From contig JANTQA010000048.1 in the NCBI GenBank assembly GCA_027625915.1, forward strand, positions 1,860,001 through 1,924,000: 64,000 bases of DNA, in the 5' to 3' direction. Positions 16,539 through 28,629 of this stretch are shown here, piece after piece. The notes under the pieces are model-generated. The model had not been told where the DNA came from. It searched no databases and worked only from the letters and a program-made list of their open reading frames with translations. The DNA comes from Anaeramoeba flamelloides. Its lineage: Eukaryota > Metamonada > Anaeramoebidae. A program made the translations under genes and the position numbers. Positions within the stretch are counted from its first letter, which is position 1. Each line of letters begins with the position of its first letter.

Positions 16539-17059
16539 TATGGTATTTTATGATTGTGGTATGTGGAAAATAATAGAACTGCAATTTGCTAAATTATTTT
16601 TTATTTTTTTTCAAAATAAAAATTATTTTTAGATATATTTTTACGGTTTATTTGACCAGATTAAGGGCTTGAAGAATTATAAGTTTGGAATTAAAAAAAT
16701 ATATTTGATTTTTAATCATAATTTATTGCGTACAATTATTTGAATCAACAAAAATCGACTATAAATACAAAATTATTACATCCGAAAAATAATTATATTG
16801 AATTTTTTTATTAAAAAAAAGATAACAAAACAAGATTTTTTATATAAAATTGTTATATAATTGTTTTAAAAGGATTGTTTATTTAGATAAACATCATTTC
16901 AAATTTTTTTACCCCTTTATTGTTTTTATTATTTTCATTACAAATGTTAGTACTTAAGCAAACTTGATTTGAGGTTCATTTCATGAAAAACATACTGTAA
17001 AGCAATTTTAATCATACAAAAAATGTATTACGTTAATATTTATGATTGAGAGAATTACT

Positions 17060-18050
17060 TTCAGGAGGTAGTATTTTTTTAAAAAATAAAATAAAATCTT
17101 ATACAGATCTTAAACTTTTTTTTTTGTTCTTAGTGTTTCGGCTTATGAAAAGGAAGAGTGAACATCATCTAAATAATTTATTAATTTTAGTCTATTTTTT
17201 GAAATCAAAAAAAAAAATATATTATGAAAAAAAGTAATTAATATTTTTAGAAACAATTAAGTTAATTCTTGAAAAGGGTGGAAATAATATTTTTCGTTTT
17301 AACTTGGAAAGTCTTGATTTTGAAAGAAAATATTTTGTTTAAATTTTTTTACTTTGTAATTATTAATATTTCAATTCAAATCTCAGTTAATAAGACTAAT
17401 TGGGGGTATAAGAGGTTAAATAAATGAAAATTTGATAGAAATTTAAACAAAATTATATCAACGAAATTGAGATATATTAAGGTAAATGTTTTTTTTTATT
17501 CTTTTAAAGTTATAAAAAAGTTGTTTTCTTGTTTTCAAAAAATAAAAAAAAATTGATAAAAAGATTTTAATTTTGATTTTTTTTTGAATAATTTGTTTGG
17601 TCTTATTCACAAGAACCTTTATAAAACAATTTAAAATCATATTTTGAATAATAAAAATTATTTTGAATTTTGAGGATACAATTATTTAATTCCCAAATAT
17701 CTTCAAGAAAATTTCATTTTGAAAAATGGAATTTTTTCTTCAAAAGAAAAACAAAATTCCTTAGTTTATTTTTTAAGTGACTTTAAAAATTGAATTATAA
17801 TAACTACCCTTCTTATAAAAAAACACAATTATTTTTTAATCCATTGAATATATCAATTTTTTTGGTTAAGTAAAAGAATTATCTCAAAATTGAAAAAAAA
17901 TATTTATATTAATATTCCTTACAACAAAACTTGGTATTGTATAGTGATAACGGAAAGAGGAATAAACAATGTAAAAACTTTTTTTAATGTAAGAACTATA
18001 ATAAATTTAAATTTTTTCTTTTTCAGAAAAAATGAAAAAAAAAATTTATA
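17060..18050 (+). repeat. R3 dispersed ~1 kb repeat, copy 1
   Basis: This stretch aligns by eye along most of its length with 22960-24110. Shared words include AATTTATTAATTT, GGAAAGTCTTGATTTTGAAAG (17308; 23220), ATTTCAATTCAAAT and ACTTGG-ATTGT with AGTGAT (~17930; ~24010). The early part translates in both copies to a similar short string ending HHLNNLLI / YHLNNLLI, so it may derive from a coding sequence. No terminal repeats, poly-A tail or known domain were seen, so its class is unknown. Confidence 0.65.
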
Positions 18051-18410
18051 TCTCACAAAAAAGATTTTCTTTTCTTGATTTCTTTCATGATCAAAATTTT
18101 TTGAACTTTCTGTCAACAAAATTTGTAATTCGAGTATATCACCAATAAAATATTTGAAAATTTTGCCCAGTTGTCATAACAGTACTCATCCCTTAAGGGA
18201 TTAATCTCTATAAAATTTTTTTTACTAAATTTAATAAAGATTTGAGAAAATTTTTAGCCAATCACTAAGAGAGAAAAAACCCGTTTATTTTCAATATTAA
18301 ACATTTTTTCTAGATCAGGAATCCTTATTTAAAAATTGGGTAAAAAATAAAATAATAGAGACTAGTCCCTTAAATATTATTTTTTTCCACATTTTTTTGT
18401 TAATTTTGTA

Positions 18411-19289
18411 ATGTCGATTAATTATTCTCTTTTTGAATATCTATTTTATGAGATCGTGAATTTAACAGACAGATCTGTTTCAAAAAACCCATACCAAGAA
18501 ATTGATGAGTACCCGATGGAATCACTTACATTGACAAACACAAAGGACAACAAAATAAAAAAAACAAAATCATTAACCATTGAAAATGAAGAAGAAAGCC
18601 ATTTTGAGCTTTTCCCAATTCCAAACAGACAGCAACTGGTTTGCAAAAAACTTGAGAGCACTGGTTTCAGATTAGGCACACGGCTAATGGAACAATATTG
18701 CTTCAAAAAGCGAGCCATATTTACAGAAGAAAGGATCATGAGATTGGTTTGTAAGGATTTTTGGGGTTACTTGTTCAAGGACACCACCCAATTAAATTAT
18801 GATCAGAACGATAAAGTGTGGCTCTTAATTGTCAACAACTTTGTGGTCTTATCACGAATCTCCTTTTCAAAAAACGGGAAAAAAGAAAACAAAGACATTA
18901 ACAATGAAGGCAATGTCATCCAACAAAGCCAAACTTTAACAAACACAGAGACAAATTCAACTCAGTCTAGCAACTTGATTGAAAATAATAACAATTCTCG
19001 AAACACTGAAAACGAAAAATCAAAAAAGAAAAAGAAAAAATCCAAAAAAAATAAACAAAAATCTCCATCTTCAAACCTGAAAAAATTAAACCAACAAAAA
19101 CAAAACAAAGAGCAATTCCAAAAAAATAGAATCACCACCCAATCTCAAATTGAAACCATTAACAAATACTTACAGTTTGTCTGTGGGATCCTTCGTGGTG
19201 CTTTTTGGAATCTCAATGTTAATTCAATAATTTCAACAAACTATTCAAATCTTAATAAAATTCAATTTATCATAAAACTTGAAAATTAA
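18411..19289 (+). CDS. TRAPPC6: TRAPP complex subunit 6 (Trs33/Bet3 family)
   Basis: A single exon of 292 residues. Family blocks in order: LFEYLFYEIV near the start, KKLESTGFRLGTRLMEQ (~80-97), RLVCKDFWGYLF (~112-123), WLLIVNNFVVLSRIS (~137-151) and FVCGILRGAFWNLNV (~258-272). These match the Bet3-like fold of TRAPPC6/Trs33, a core subunit of the TRAPP tethering complex and GEF for Rab1/Ypt1 in ER-Golgi traffic. The usual protein is about 160 residues; two inserts explain the extra length: a charged Lys/Thr/Glu segment (~25-65) and a long Asn/Lys/Gln-rich segment (~155-240). Helices flanking the inserts look intact. The assignment to TRAPPC6 rather than TRAPPC3/5 rests on the CKDFW and CGILRGA blocks. 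Confidence 0.93.
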   Translation: MSINYSLFEYLFYEIVNLTDRSVSKNPYQEIDEYPMESLTLTNTKDNKIKKTKSLTIENEEESHFELFPIPNRQQLVCKKLESTGFRLGTRLMEQYCFKKRAIFTEERIMRLVCKDFWGYLFKDTTQLNYDQNDKVWLLIVNNFVVLSRISFSKNGKKENKDINNEGNVIQQSQTLTNTETNSTQSSNLIENNNNSRNTENEKSKKKKKKSKKNKQKSPSSNLKKLNQQKQNKEQFQKNRITTQSQIETINKYLQFVCGILRGAFWNLNVNSIISTNYSNLNKIQFIIKLEN

Positions 19290-19784
19290 AAACAATTCTT
19301 ATCAACTTAACCACTTACTATCATATTTTAATCGTTAACTTTTCTTTTTATTTTTTCGAGATCTCTGAAAAATAATTTTTTTTTTCTTTTTTTCCAATAA
19401 TTGTTTCTTTTTTGTGCTTCCCTAATAGAAAAAAAAAAATTTAAAATATTTTAACATACCTCTTTTAACAACTTATTGGAATGGTGTTTATAAAAAAATA
19501 ATTTTTTTTAAGGTAAATTTTAATTTTTCATACTGATTAAAAATTTCTCCTAATACAATAAAATTATCTATTTATATAATTTTAATTTTATAATATTTTT
19601 TATTATTAATAAAAAGATCTGAATTTGAATTCAAGTTCAATTTGAAATTAATATGTTATCAAATCCTGAATTTAATATTTTATTATTCAAAAAATTCTTA
19701 AAACATCAAAATAATTCTTTTTGATTCGAGCCAATGAAAAAGAATTATTTTAAATTTAGAAAATTTTGTTTAAAATAAAAATTT

Positions 19785-20770
19785 TTGATTAAAATTAACT
19801 TTTTTTTTTATCTTGGGATTTGGTTAAAAAAAAACACACATCTTGAATATAATTTCAAAAAAGTAGAAAAGTCCTTGGAAACACTTAATCGGTTGATTCA
19901 ACAAAATAAACTCAACAATGGAGTAAAAATAACTTTTTTCAAAACTCTCATTTTAAGTCAACTTTTTTATGGTCTCGAAATATTTGACTGGACACAAAAT
20001 GATTTTGAAAAAATTGATAGATTTATCAATAAATCAGTAACAAATTTCAAACTAATTAATATCCATTCTCCAGGATTAATTTATAAAACTGAAGCAAAAA
20101 TTGATCTCGCTCGATTAAAAGTATACCGAAGAAAATATAAATTGATAGAAAAATTAGATTTCTTTAATTTAAAAAAATTAAAAAAGATACTAAATTTTCG
20201 AACACTGGAAAATGAAAAAATTAATTGGTACACTAATTTTTAAAATTATTAGATTTAGAATGAAAATTTTTTTGATTAACCGAATTGGAAAATTCGACTA
20301 GTTGGAAAGTTCAACAATATCTAAAAATTATAAAACAACAATTTTCAATTTCAAACAACAAAAATATTTAAACTGTAAAGCTTTAAAAACAATTCTAAAA
20401 TTCCGAAATTTTACAAATTGTTTAAATAGGTACTCTTATGTAACAAGTAAAAATAAATTTAAAAATTGTGATTTATGTAAAGAAAAGTTAAATATTGATA
20501 TCATTGAAGATTTTGATCATTTTTTATGTAAATGTCTGGCCTATAAAATAAATCGAAAAATCTGGGTATCTGAATTTTTTGAAAAAAAATTAAAAAATTA
20601 ATAATATCTCGGATATTATTAATAAAAAGAATTCATCAAGTATATTATCATTAGTAAGTGAGAATCAAATTTGTGATTCTTTAACAAAATTTCTAAAAAA
20701 AAGTTTAGAAATTAGGGCACAGAGGAGATAGGCAATTTTCTCTCTTCAAAAATAAATACAAAAATAAATA
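19785..20770 (+). mobile_element. LINE (non-LTR retrotransposon) 3' fragment
   Basis: A 5'-truncated reverse-transcriptase C-terminus: FFYLGIW (~19800), YNFKKVEKSLETLNRL, LSQLFYGLEIFDW, DFEKIDRFINKSV and SPGLIYKTEAKIDLAR (to ~20130). Then comes a zinc-knuckle-like region CDLCKEKL..DFDHFLCKC (20467-20536), then SLTKFLKKSLEIRAQRR just before a TAG at ~20730. The last motif resembles typical LINE ORF2 ends. A tail of AAATAAATACAAAAATAAAT follows (~20750-20770). Coding frames change at ~20241 and ~20599, each time by +1 at a TAA, and a TAG interrupts at 20299. It is the sister of the copy in the BEACH gene A intron, which lies on the opposite strand. Confidence 0.85.
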
Positions 20771-22182
20771 AAATTAACTTTTTTTTGTGAGTAGCTGATT
20801 GAATTGTTCAATAAGGTTAAAATAAGGTTTCCATGGTAAATCATTGGAGGAATTAGTTATTATTGAAGATAAAGTTAAAGTTTATTTATAATTTATTGAT
20901 AATCATATTTTTAATTTTACTTTAAATTTTTGGAAAAATTCAAAATATTTTGATTGATCTTTATTTCGGGTGTACCTGAAAGTAGATTTCTAAGAAACTA
21001 AAAAAATACAACCGGATTTAAAAAAAAAAAAAGAAAAGAAAATAATAATGATAATTAGAAATACATATCTCGAAATATTTAATAAACAAAATTTTTGTAA
21101 TTATTTGTAAGATAATCTACCAAAGTTTTCATAATTTGCAAAAAAACTTGAATATTGTTTAAGATTTCAGCAGAAATACTTTTGAAAGTACATTTATGTA
21201 TCTATAATACCAAATAATGTAATCGTTATTGAAATAAAATTTGTAATTTAAATAATTTGTGAAAGATTCAAAGATATAGAATAGTATAAATAATTATCTT
21301 GAAACAAAAACTATAATTGAAAAATTGTTTAGGTACTTTCACCAAAAAAAAATAACTTGTAAAATCTAGAAAAATATTCAAAATTTTTCCTTATTTTTGT
21401 TATTTTATTATTTATCATTATGAAAATTCAAAAAAAAAATTAAAATTTGTATATTTTTATTGTTATTTGAAAAGTTTGCCTAAACACTATCAAAATTATA
21501 TTTTGATGATTAATATACATCAGACTTTACTGGTAATTTTTTTGATTCCCTTTGCACCCCAGCATGGCCTGTTTATCGAAATTTAATTAATAAATATTGA
21601 TTAATCAAATTTTACATACCATCAAAAAAAAATAATAATAATTCTTTTCCAATTCGAATTAACTAAACTTTAACTTATTATTAATCATTGGGAAAAATTT
21701 GATTCATATTTAAACAATAAGGTAATTTTTTTTAATAAATAACAAGAATAAAAAATCAAAAATCCAAATAATGATTAAACAATTTAAAATAATTAAAAAG
21801 ATTTTGAAAATTGTAAAAAAAAGATATTATTGTAATTCTTTAAATTGTTTTAACTCTTGCAAAATAATTTAAATGGTAATTTATATTTTGGAAAGTGAAT
21901 AATTCCAAATAAAATTTTAATAAAAAAAAATGTGGACAAAATCTCATAAAAAATATAATATCAAAAATTTGAGATAAAAAAAAAAAAAAAAATATTCTTA
22001 ATTGTTTATTACTCATTCTTAATTAAAATTTTATAAATGAATTTTTGTTAATTATAGAAATAACAAATATAAAAATTTATTTGAGATTTATTTGCTTTTT
22101 TTTTTTTGAAATAAAGCAAAAGTAAAAAGAAAAAAGAAAGAAAATAAAAAGAAAATAACAAAAAAATCAAAAACAAAAATAA
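20771..22182. other. Spacer between LINE fragment and membrane protein gene
   Basis: About 1.4 kb of AT-rich DNA containing the convergent 3' end of the minus-strand gene. No coding sequence, RNA gene or clear repeat was recognised. Confidence 0.5.
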
Positions 22183-25100
22183 TTATTTTTCATCGTCATT
22201 TGTTATTTCAGAAGTTTCACTTGTATCTGATTCCTTTTCATTATTTTTGGCATTTAGAGGGGAGTTTTGGAGGCTGTTGGTTCTAAGAGGATCAAAAACA
22301 TTTTTTTTAATTGGTACGCTCCCAAATGGGTTTTGTTTATCTCCAACTTTTCTAATAGAAAATTGGAAGCTTTTTAATTTATGATCTTTTAGATCTACTA
22401 TTTTTTTTTTTTCTTCGTCTTCAACAAATTCTTCAAAAATGGTAATTGGCTGTTGTTTATTTTTATTTATTTCTTCACTTTCAGTTTCACTTGTTGAAAT
22501 TTCAGATGTGTTATTGTCCGATGTTGATGATTGTGACCAACCAGGGTTTCCATAAGTTCCTTTTAAAGTATTTTTTTTTATTGAGCCTGGAACGTCTTTA
22601 TCGATATTGGTTTCTGGAATATAACTATCTTCCAGGCGTAAATAATCGTTCCCCATCTGTGGTTGTACACGTTTTATAAAAGATGTTGAAGACATTAAAA
22701 TTGCATTTTCATCTTTTTTTACAAACCTGATGTTGCTAGATAAAACATTAGAGTATTCCTGTTCTTCAAAGGGTGCAGTGATTACGACAGCTTTAGTATT
22801 CATGATTCTTCTTGTAATTCTTAAAAATCGTAATACTGTTGGCACAAAAATTGAGATTTGGTATAAAAGCATTGACGCTATCGGTCTTGCTGTTTTATTG
22901 TCTTCTGTTGCCCAGTACTATTTTTTTTTTTAATAAAATGAAATTTTTGAAAAATAAAATGAATGGAACAGTATTTTTTAAAAATAAAATGAAATCTTAT
23001 TGGGATATTATAAAAATTTTTTTTTGTGTTATGTTTTTTTGGATTATGAAATCGATGAGTCAATATCATTTAAACAATTTATTAATTTGAGTCTATTTTT
23101 TGAATTCCAAAATTTCACATATTTCCAAGATAAAAAACGAAAAAAAAGATCCCGATTATTATTTTTATAAATAATTAAGTTAATCCCTGAAAATGGGAAA
23201 ACATATTTTTAGTTTTAGATTGGAAAGTCTTGATTTTGAAAGAAATTTTTTATTTGGTGTTTCTTTTTCCTTTGATTAATATTTCAATTCAAATCACAAC
23301 AAATAAAACTTATTGGGGGTAGATTGATTAAATAAATGAGTATTTGATAGAAGTTTAATTAGATTTTATCAATGAAATTAAGATCTATTCGGTAAATTTT
23401 TTTTATTCTTTAAAGTTTTAAAATAATCATTTTCCTGTTTTCAAAAAATTAAAAAAAAAAATAAAATTTTAAGTTTTGAATAATTTTTTTAACAACTTGT
23501 TTGATCTTATTCATAAGAAAGCTTGTAGCAATTTAAATCATTTTTGTCAGAAAAATGAATTATTGAAAAAATTTTTCTTAACAAATGGCCTAGTCTAATT
23601 CACAAGAATTTTAAAACAATTTAAATCATTTTTGTATATCCAAAAAATCGATTTTGAATTTTTGAGAATAAAATTCCAAAATTCTCGAATATCTTTAAGA
23701 AAATTTGTTTTCAATAATCAAATCTTATCTTTTTATAAAATCATAATTTCTTGGTAAAATTTTTAAATGGCTTTTAAAATTTAATTTTTATAATTATCCT
23801 TCTGAAAACAATACATTTTTTTTGAAAGGGAATTTAAGTAAAAGGGCACTCAGAGTGTAAAATTTTACACTTCCTCATCAATAAAAAAAAAAAAAAAACA
23901 ATACAATTTTTTTTTAATCCGTTTAATAAATCATTTTTTTGGCTTAACCAAAAGAATTATCACAAAAAAGTAAAAAAAATTCTCTTAAATTAATATTCAT
24001 TATAATAAATACTTGGCATTGTGTGTAATAGTGATGAAAATAGTCATAAATGGGGTAAAAACTTTTTATATCATTATAATTTTTTTTTTAAAAAATTTTG
24101 AAAATTAAATATTTTGTCCTATTTGGAGATTTTTAGTAAAAGAAGAGGTATCATCACAACCAAAAAGAATTCAGAAAATCGCCTTCGGGTAAAATATAAT
24201 TAATCAACCTTGATTTTAATTTTATTAAGAATAAATTTAAAAATATGTTACTTTTCCATTTTAGAAAACTGTTTTCTATTTCAATAGTAAAGTTTAAATT
24301 GAATCCCATGAACAAATTCTTTCAAGGATTCTATCTTTGGAGTTGCCATATAAGACAAAAGAAATTAATAAATATAGGCTAATATTCGAAAAGGTTCTTC
24401 TGTGGAAAAAAGATGAGAAACTCAAAGTTATAATTTTCAGGTCTTCAAGCATAAACTAACCAATATAAAAAACCTACCTAAAATATCTAGAATCCTTTTT
24501 TGAAATCTTATCAAAATCTTTTTTTTTCTCTTTTTTCAGAAAAAAAAGAGACCAAAAATTATTTTTATTTTTTAAAAAAAATAAGATTATTATTTGTCAA
24601 AAAGAGAAAAAACAATGTTTGTATTTTCAAAATTGTTTTTTTACAAAGAAATTGAATTTACTTCATTTTCAACCTTTCCCCAAAAAATGAAGGGCTTTTT
24701 TTTTGTCTTTTATTGGACAAATATTTTTATTAAAGGGCGAAAATATGTATATAATTGGAAAAGTGTGACAGGGCTAATATCGGTGGTATCAATTCAAAAA
24801 AGCCCACAAAAAAATTAGTTATAGTCTTTTAAAATAACTTGTAATATTATTTTTAAGTTAAATATATCTTTGTAAAATACTTTTTATTTTACTATGATAG
24901 AATTGGAAATAAGAAGATCCAAAAATCTACAAACTTTGCTTAATAATACAATGATTTCCAAAAATCTTTTCACAGTAACTACAGTACTGTCTAAACCTTT
25001 TTAATATTCTAATCTCTTTCTTATCTGTATTTATCTCTAATTATTTACTTTAGATTTCTCAAATAAAAAGTTTTGAGTGTTTAAAAAAAAATAAATAGCA

Positions 25101-27101
25101 AACTTATGGAATTTCTTATTTGCTTCAAGATTTTAGAAGTATTCATATTTGATTCATAGTGAAAAATATTTTTATAACTAGTAACATACTTTTTGACATT
25201 AAAGAATATTGAATCAAGGGATCTTTTTGATTTTTTAAAAGTTTTAGTTTTGAAAAAATCATTTAGTTTTCAAAAAAATTTCTTTATGAGTTATTCTAAA
25301 TTGAAATTCCAATTCATTTTTAGATGATTCAAGTAATTTATTTTTGACATGTATTTTTTTGGAACTGTTCTAATAATAATGACTGAAAAATTTTAAATTA
25401 TATTTTTTTCAATAATTTTTTTGCTATTTTTCTTTTTCTTTTTTCTTTTTTCATTTTTTTTTCAAAAAATACATTAGTCATTCTTTAAATGCAAATTGTC
25501 TTCAGAAAAAAAAGCAGGCTAATTTTGGTCTCAAAGATATTTTGTTCATTTTCAAAAATATAGTTTAATAATAAATATATAGATATATAAAAATATATAT
25601 ATTAGAATTTAAAAATTTGTATACTTACAATATTTGTTTCATGGTTTTGTGGGTCTAATATATAAGCTTCAATAAAATAAATGGTCACAATAATAAGCGA
25701 AAAATATACAATACAAAAATAAAGAACCAAATATAAATAATGTCTATATTTTAAATACTTTTTCTTTTTTGGTAGCCTAGTTATGAAATGTGAGAGGAAG
25801 AAGAATGGCAATAATATGGTATTTGCACGCGTTTTTAAAAACACGGGGATGCTTCTTCGTATGACTATTTGCACTTCTGGTGGTTCTCCTTCGTCGATAT
25901 CCCAATCTATTCTATATTCAACATCGTTAATATCTTGCTTTGACTTGTATTTGATCCTGACGACGATAGTTCTCAGGCCTGTTCCCATTGAATCTTCTTC
26001 TCTAAATCTTGCAGGTATGCCGTAAGAGTAAACAACATCTTCTCCACGATACAAAAAGAATTTACCGTTTCTCTTTGTAAATTGTTGTCCAGTAATGATT
26101 ATTTTAAAGTAATATGTTTCACCTTTTTTTAAATTCAAAGTAATTGAATTGAAATAATAATTTTTCAAATACGATTTGTGTAACGTTCTTGCAAAGTATA
26201 GCCCAGCGAACATATAAGCAGAAAAGGACGTTACAAACAAAATGTTTCCCCAAGTCCAAATCACCCTGAAGGTTAAGGGCACATGCCGATAAATGGTATA
26301 AATCAAATCAAATGAGCATTTGCCACCGATCAGCTGGGAGATGTGCAGGGGGTCAAACGTGTCTGCGTCTGTAGATTCAGGGAAGCACTCCTTTGTTTTA
26401 CTCAAAATCAGGTCTACAGAGCATCCCGTTGTTGTCCATGACGATAAATACTTTTCAACATCGGGATTGTAACAAGACTCTGAGCCATTCTGGTACAAGA
26501 TGGCTGGTGTTTTGATCGTTGGATTTTTTTCTTCGTTGTCGAGCCTATATTGCATATAGCCCTGACAGTCGCTGTCTGTTTTGCATTCCTTATAATCGGA
26601 ATCAAAATCAGAAACACTCATCGTGATCGAGACAGGCAAAGAGTCTTTTCCTTCTTCGGTCTCTGAAATCGAAAAGCTAATTAGCTTCATTAATTGTGAC
26701 CTTTCCCTTGGGCCGTTATAATTTTGATCATTCTCATTGTTTAATGGCGAAAAGGACAAAAAGCTTAGTTGTCTTTGGAACGCTTGATTACACGGCTTTG
26801 ATAAATTGTTTGTGTTTTCAAGATCCCACGAATTGGTGCTTTGTGAAAAATATTTTGTTTGCTCAAAGCCCTTAGGGCACTCACCATTGATTTTGTCGCT
26901 TCCAATTTGATAAACCAAATGAAGATCGTGCTCATCACTAATACTGTTCATGCTTGTGCTTGCACGAATGGTGATAAAATAATCTCCTTTTTTTAAATTG
27001 TGGTGTGTCAAGTTTTGTTGGTAGCGCTGCATAGAGCCAGAGGCACTAAAGTATGGTGTTAAAAAAAAGGGCACAGACAGGTATGCTGAAATAAGGGCCA
27101 T
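22183..27101 (-). CDS. Unrecognised multi-pass membrane protein
   Basis: Two exons on the minus strand, 27101-25629 and 22917-22183, join in phase 0 (ATT|GTAAGT and AAATAG|TACTGG) to give 735 residues. An N-terminal hydrophobic segment (ALISAYLSVPFFLTPYF) suggests a signal anchor. A ~250-residue Cys-containing, probably lumenal region follows (CPKGFEQ, CKTDSDCQGY, CSVDLI). Next are a membrane segment (WTWGNILFVTSFSAYMFAGLYF), a beta-rich domain (LNLKKGETYYFKIIITGQQF), a possible segment TILLPFFFLSHFI and a strong one (YLYLVLYFCIVYFSLIIVTI). Exon 2 adds MLLYQISIFVPTVLRFL, then a Ser/Glu/Asn-rich, probably cytosolic tail. I do not recognise the family. The ATG at 27101 is the first after an in-frame stop. 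Exon 1 is GC-richer than the BEACH genes. Confidence 0.75.
22960..24110 (+). repeat. R3 dispersed ~1 kb repeat, copy 2
   Basis: Same orientation as copy 1 (17060-18050). It keeps the order of shared blocks but is longer, in part because a short element has inserted at 23816-23897. It lies wholly within the intron of the minus-strand membrane protein gene, near its 3' splice site. Confidence 0.65.
23816..23897 (+). mobile_element. Short hairpin retroposon-like element (SINE-like), copy 1
   Basis: An ~80 bp insertion is flanked by the 8 bp direct repeat ACAATACA (23808-23815 and 23898-23905). R3 copy 1 lacks it, so the empty site is visible. The element reads GAAAGGGAATTTAAGTAAAA, then CTCAGAG, a palindrome GTGTAAAATTTTACAC (23855-23870), then TTCCTCATCAATAAA and an A run. 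A target duplication plus a 3' A tail points to retroposition. A second copy is at 28162-28226 on the minus strand. The source RNA is unknown. Confidence 0.7.
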
Positions 27102-27139
27102 AAGCAATAAGATGATCTACTCAGTTTGTTTTTCATTTA

Positions 27140-27212
27140 GTTTGATTTGTTGGTTTGTTGGTTTGTTGATTTGTTGGTTTATGGATTTGTTGGTTTGTTG
27201 ATTTATGGATGT
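27140..27212. repeat. TTTGTTGG-type tandem array
   Basis: Eight-base units of TTTGTTGG with variants TTTGTTGA and TTTATGGA are repeated about nine times, immediately upstream (on the minus strand) of the membrane protein start codon. It may be 5' UTR or promoter DNA. Confidence 0.85.
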
Positions 27213-28161
27213 TATTATTAATTTTGGAAAGGAACAAAAAATTTGAAAAAAAAAAACCACAATTTGAAAATCATTTTTGTTGTTTTTTTGAATGAAAAAA
27301 AGTTTTTAGGAATCGGTTTATTGGTTTTTTTTCTTGATTTTTCGAGTTTCAAAAGCAGCAAAAAGTTTGGATAAAAAAAAAAAAAAAGAATGTATTTTAT
27401 GAATAAAAACAAACATTGACTCTATCAAAATTCATCTGTTAAAGTTTTTTTGTATTTTTGAAATTTGCTCTAATGGGAAATAGTCGTTTGTTTGGAAAAG
27501 TTTGTCTCAATAATACAGAAGGAAAAAATGATCCTTAATTCTTGAAAAAATAAAAAAATGTTTTAAAGATAGAAATCAATTATGAAACAAACTGTATCAA
27601 AGGCAAAACAGTTTTATATATTTTATGTGTATTTTGGAATTGTTGTTGTGTTTTAAAAACTCCAATGTTATTTTGTTTTTACATTTTGAATTATTCTTTT
27701 CGGCTTTGTTTTTGAATTTTATGTAATTGTCTAAATATAAAAAATGTGTAAAGACCATGTGAACCAAATAATTTACCAAAAAGCTGATAACCAAAAGTAA
27801 ACTGATTTTAATAAATCAGTTGTGAACTTTTGTTCTACAAATTTTTTGAAGTACTATTATCTCTCAAAATCAATTATTTTTTTTTTTAATTTCAAATTTT
27901 ACAGATTCATGTCTACCATGACTAGGTCCAAAAAAAAAGTATATGGTTATTGAGGATCCAGTTACCTTTTTCATGTGTCTTGGGTTCACTGTCTCTAAAA
28001 AATTCGATTTTTAAAATAGTGTTACAATTTGTTTATCGTCATCAATTAGAAACAATCTTTTGTTCTTGTGAATTCCAAATATTTTTGATGCAAATTTACA
28101 CTAAGCGAAAAATGTAAGAGTTGATTCGTCGGTATTCAGTTTTTATCCTGGAAAAGTATCT

Positions 28162-28226
28162 ATATTATTATTATTGTAGAAGTGTAACTTACACTCTGAG
28201 TTGTCATTTTACTTCAATTTTCTTTC
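28162..28226 (-). mobile_element. Short hairpin retroposon-like element, copy 2
   Basis: Read on the minus strand it matches the element at 23816-23897: GAAAG-AAATTGAAGTAAAA, CTCAGAG, then GTGTAAGTTACAC and TTC, ending in a tail of AAT repeats rather than pure A. The palindrome is three bases shorter, but both stem arms (GTGTAA/TTACAC) are kept. No clear target duplication was seen. Confidence 0.6.
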
Positions 28227-28629
28227 ACAAATTTAATCATAAAATAATAGATTTTATGATTCTCAATAAATGAAAATAATCTTCGAACTTTCATGTTTAA
28301 AATCAATTCACTAATGTTTAATTTTTTTAAATTTATTTCGAAATATGTATCACCATATTATCATAAGAAGGTGAAACACATCCAAAATGATCAATATTTT
28401 TGATTATTTCCTATAGTTCATATTTTTAGAATAAAAGAATATTTTGATTTGCACTTTTTTTATAGATAACATAATTATATATATTTAATCGGTTATTAAA
28501 TGTTTTTTATTTTTGAATTGTCGATCTTGATGGAAAATTCATTAAATTTTTATATTTTAAATAAAAAAATTGATTTTTCATCATTGCAAAATAATTTAGT
28601 TGAGTGCCTGAAAGTGCTTAATTTTGCCT

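Larger units (their letters stand above)
15075..18410. other. Spacer between RUVBL1 and TRAPPC6
   Basis: About 3.3 kb of AT-rich noncoding DNA. It holds AAT/AAGAAT simple repeats (~15222-15265), an AATA/TA microsatellite (16484-16533) and one copy of the ~1 kb R3 repeat (17060-18050). Short open frames here have no recognisable content. Confidence 0.55.
22918..25628 (-). other. 2.7 kb intron of the membrane protein gene
   Basis: The long intron carries R3 copy 2 (22960-24110), which itself contains a short retroposon-like insertion (23816-23897). The rest (24111-25628) is AT-rich with nothing recognised. Splice borders are GTAAGT on the donor side and a T/A-rich tract ending in TAG on the acceptor side. 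Confidence 0.8.
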
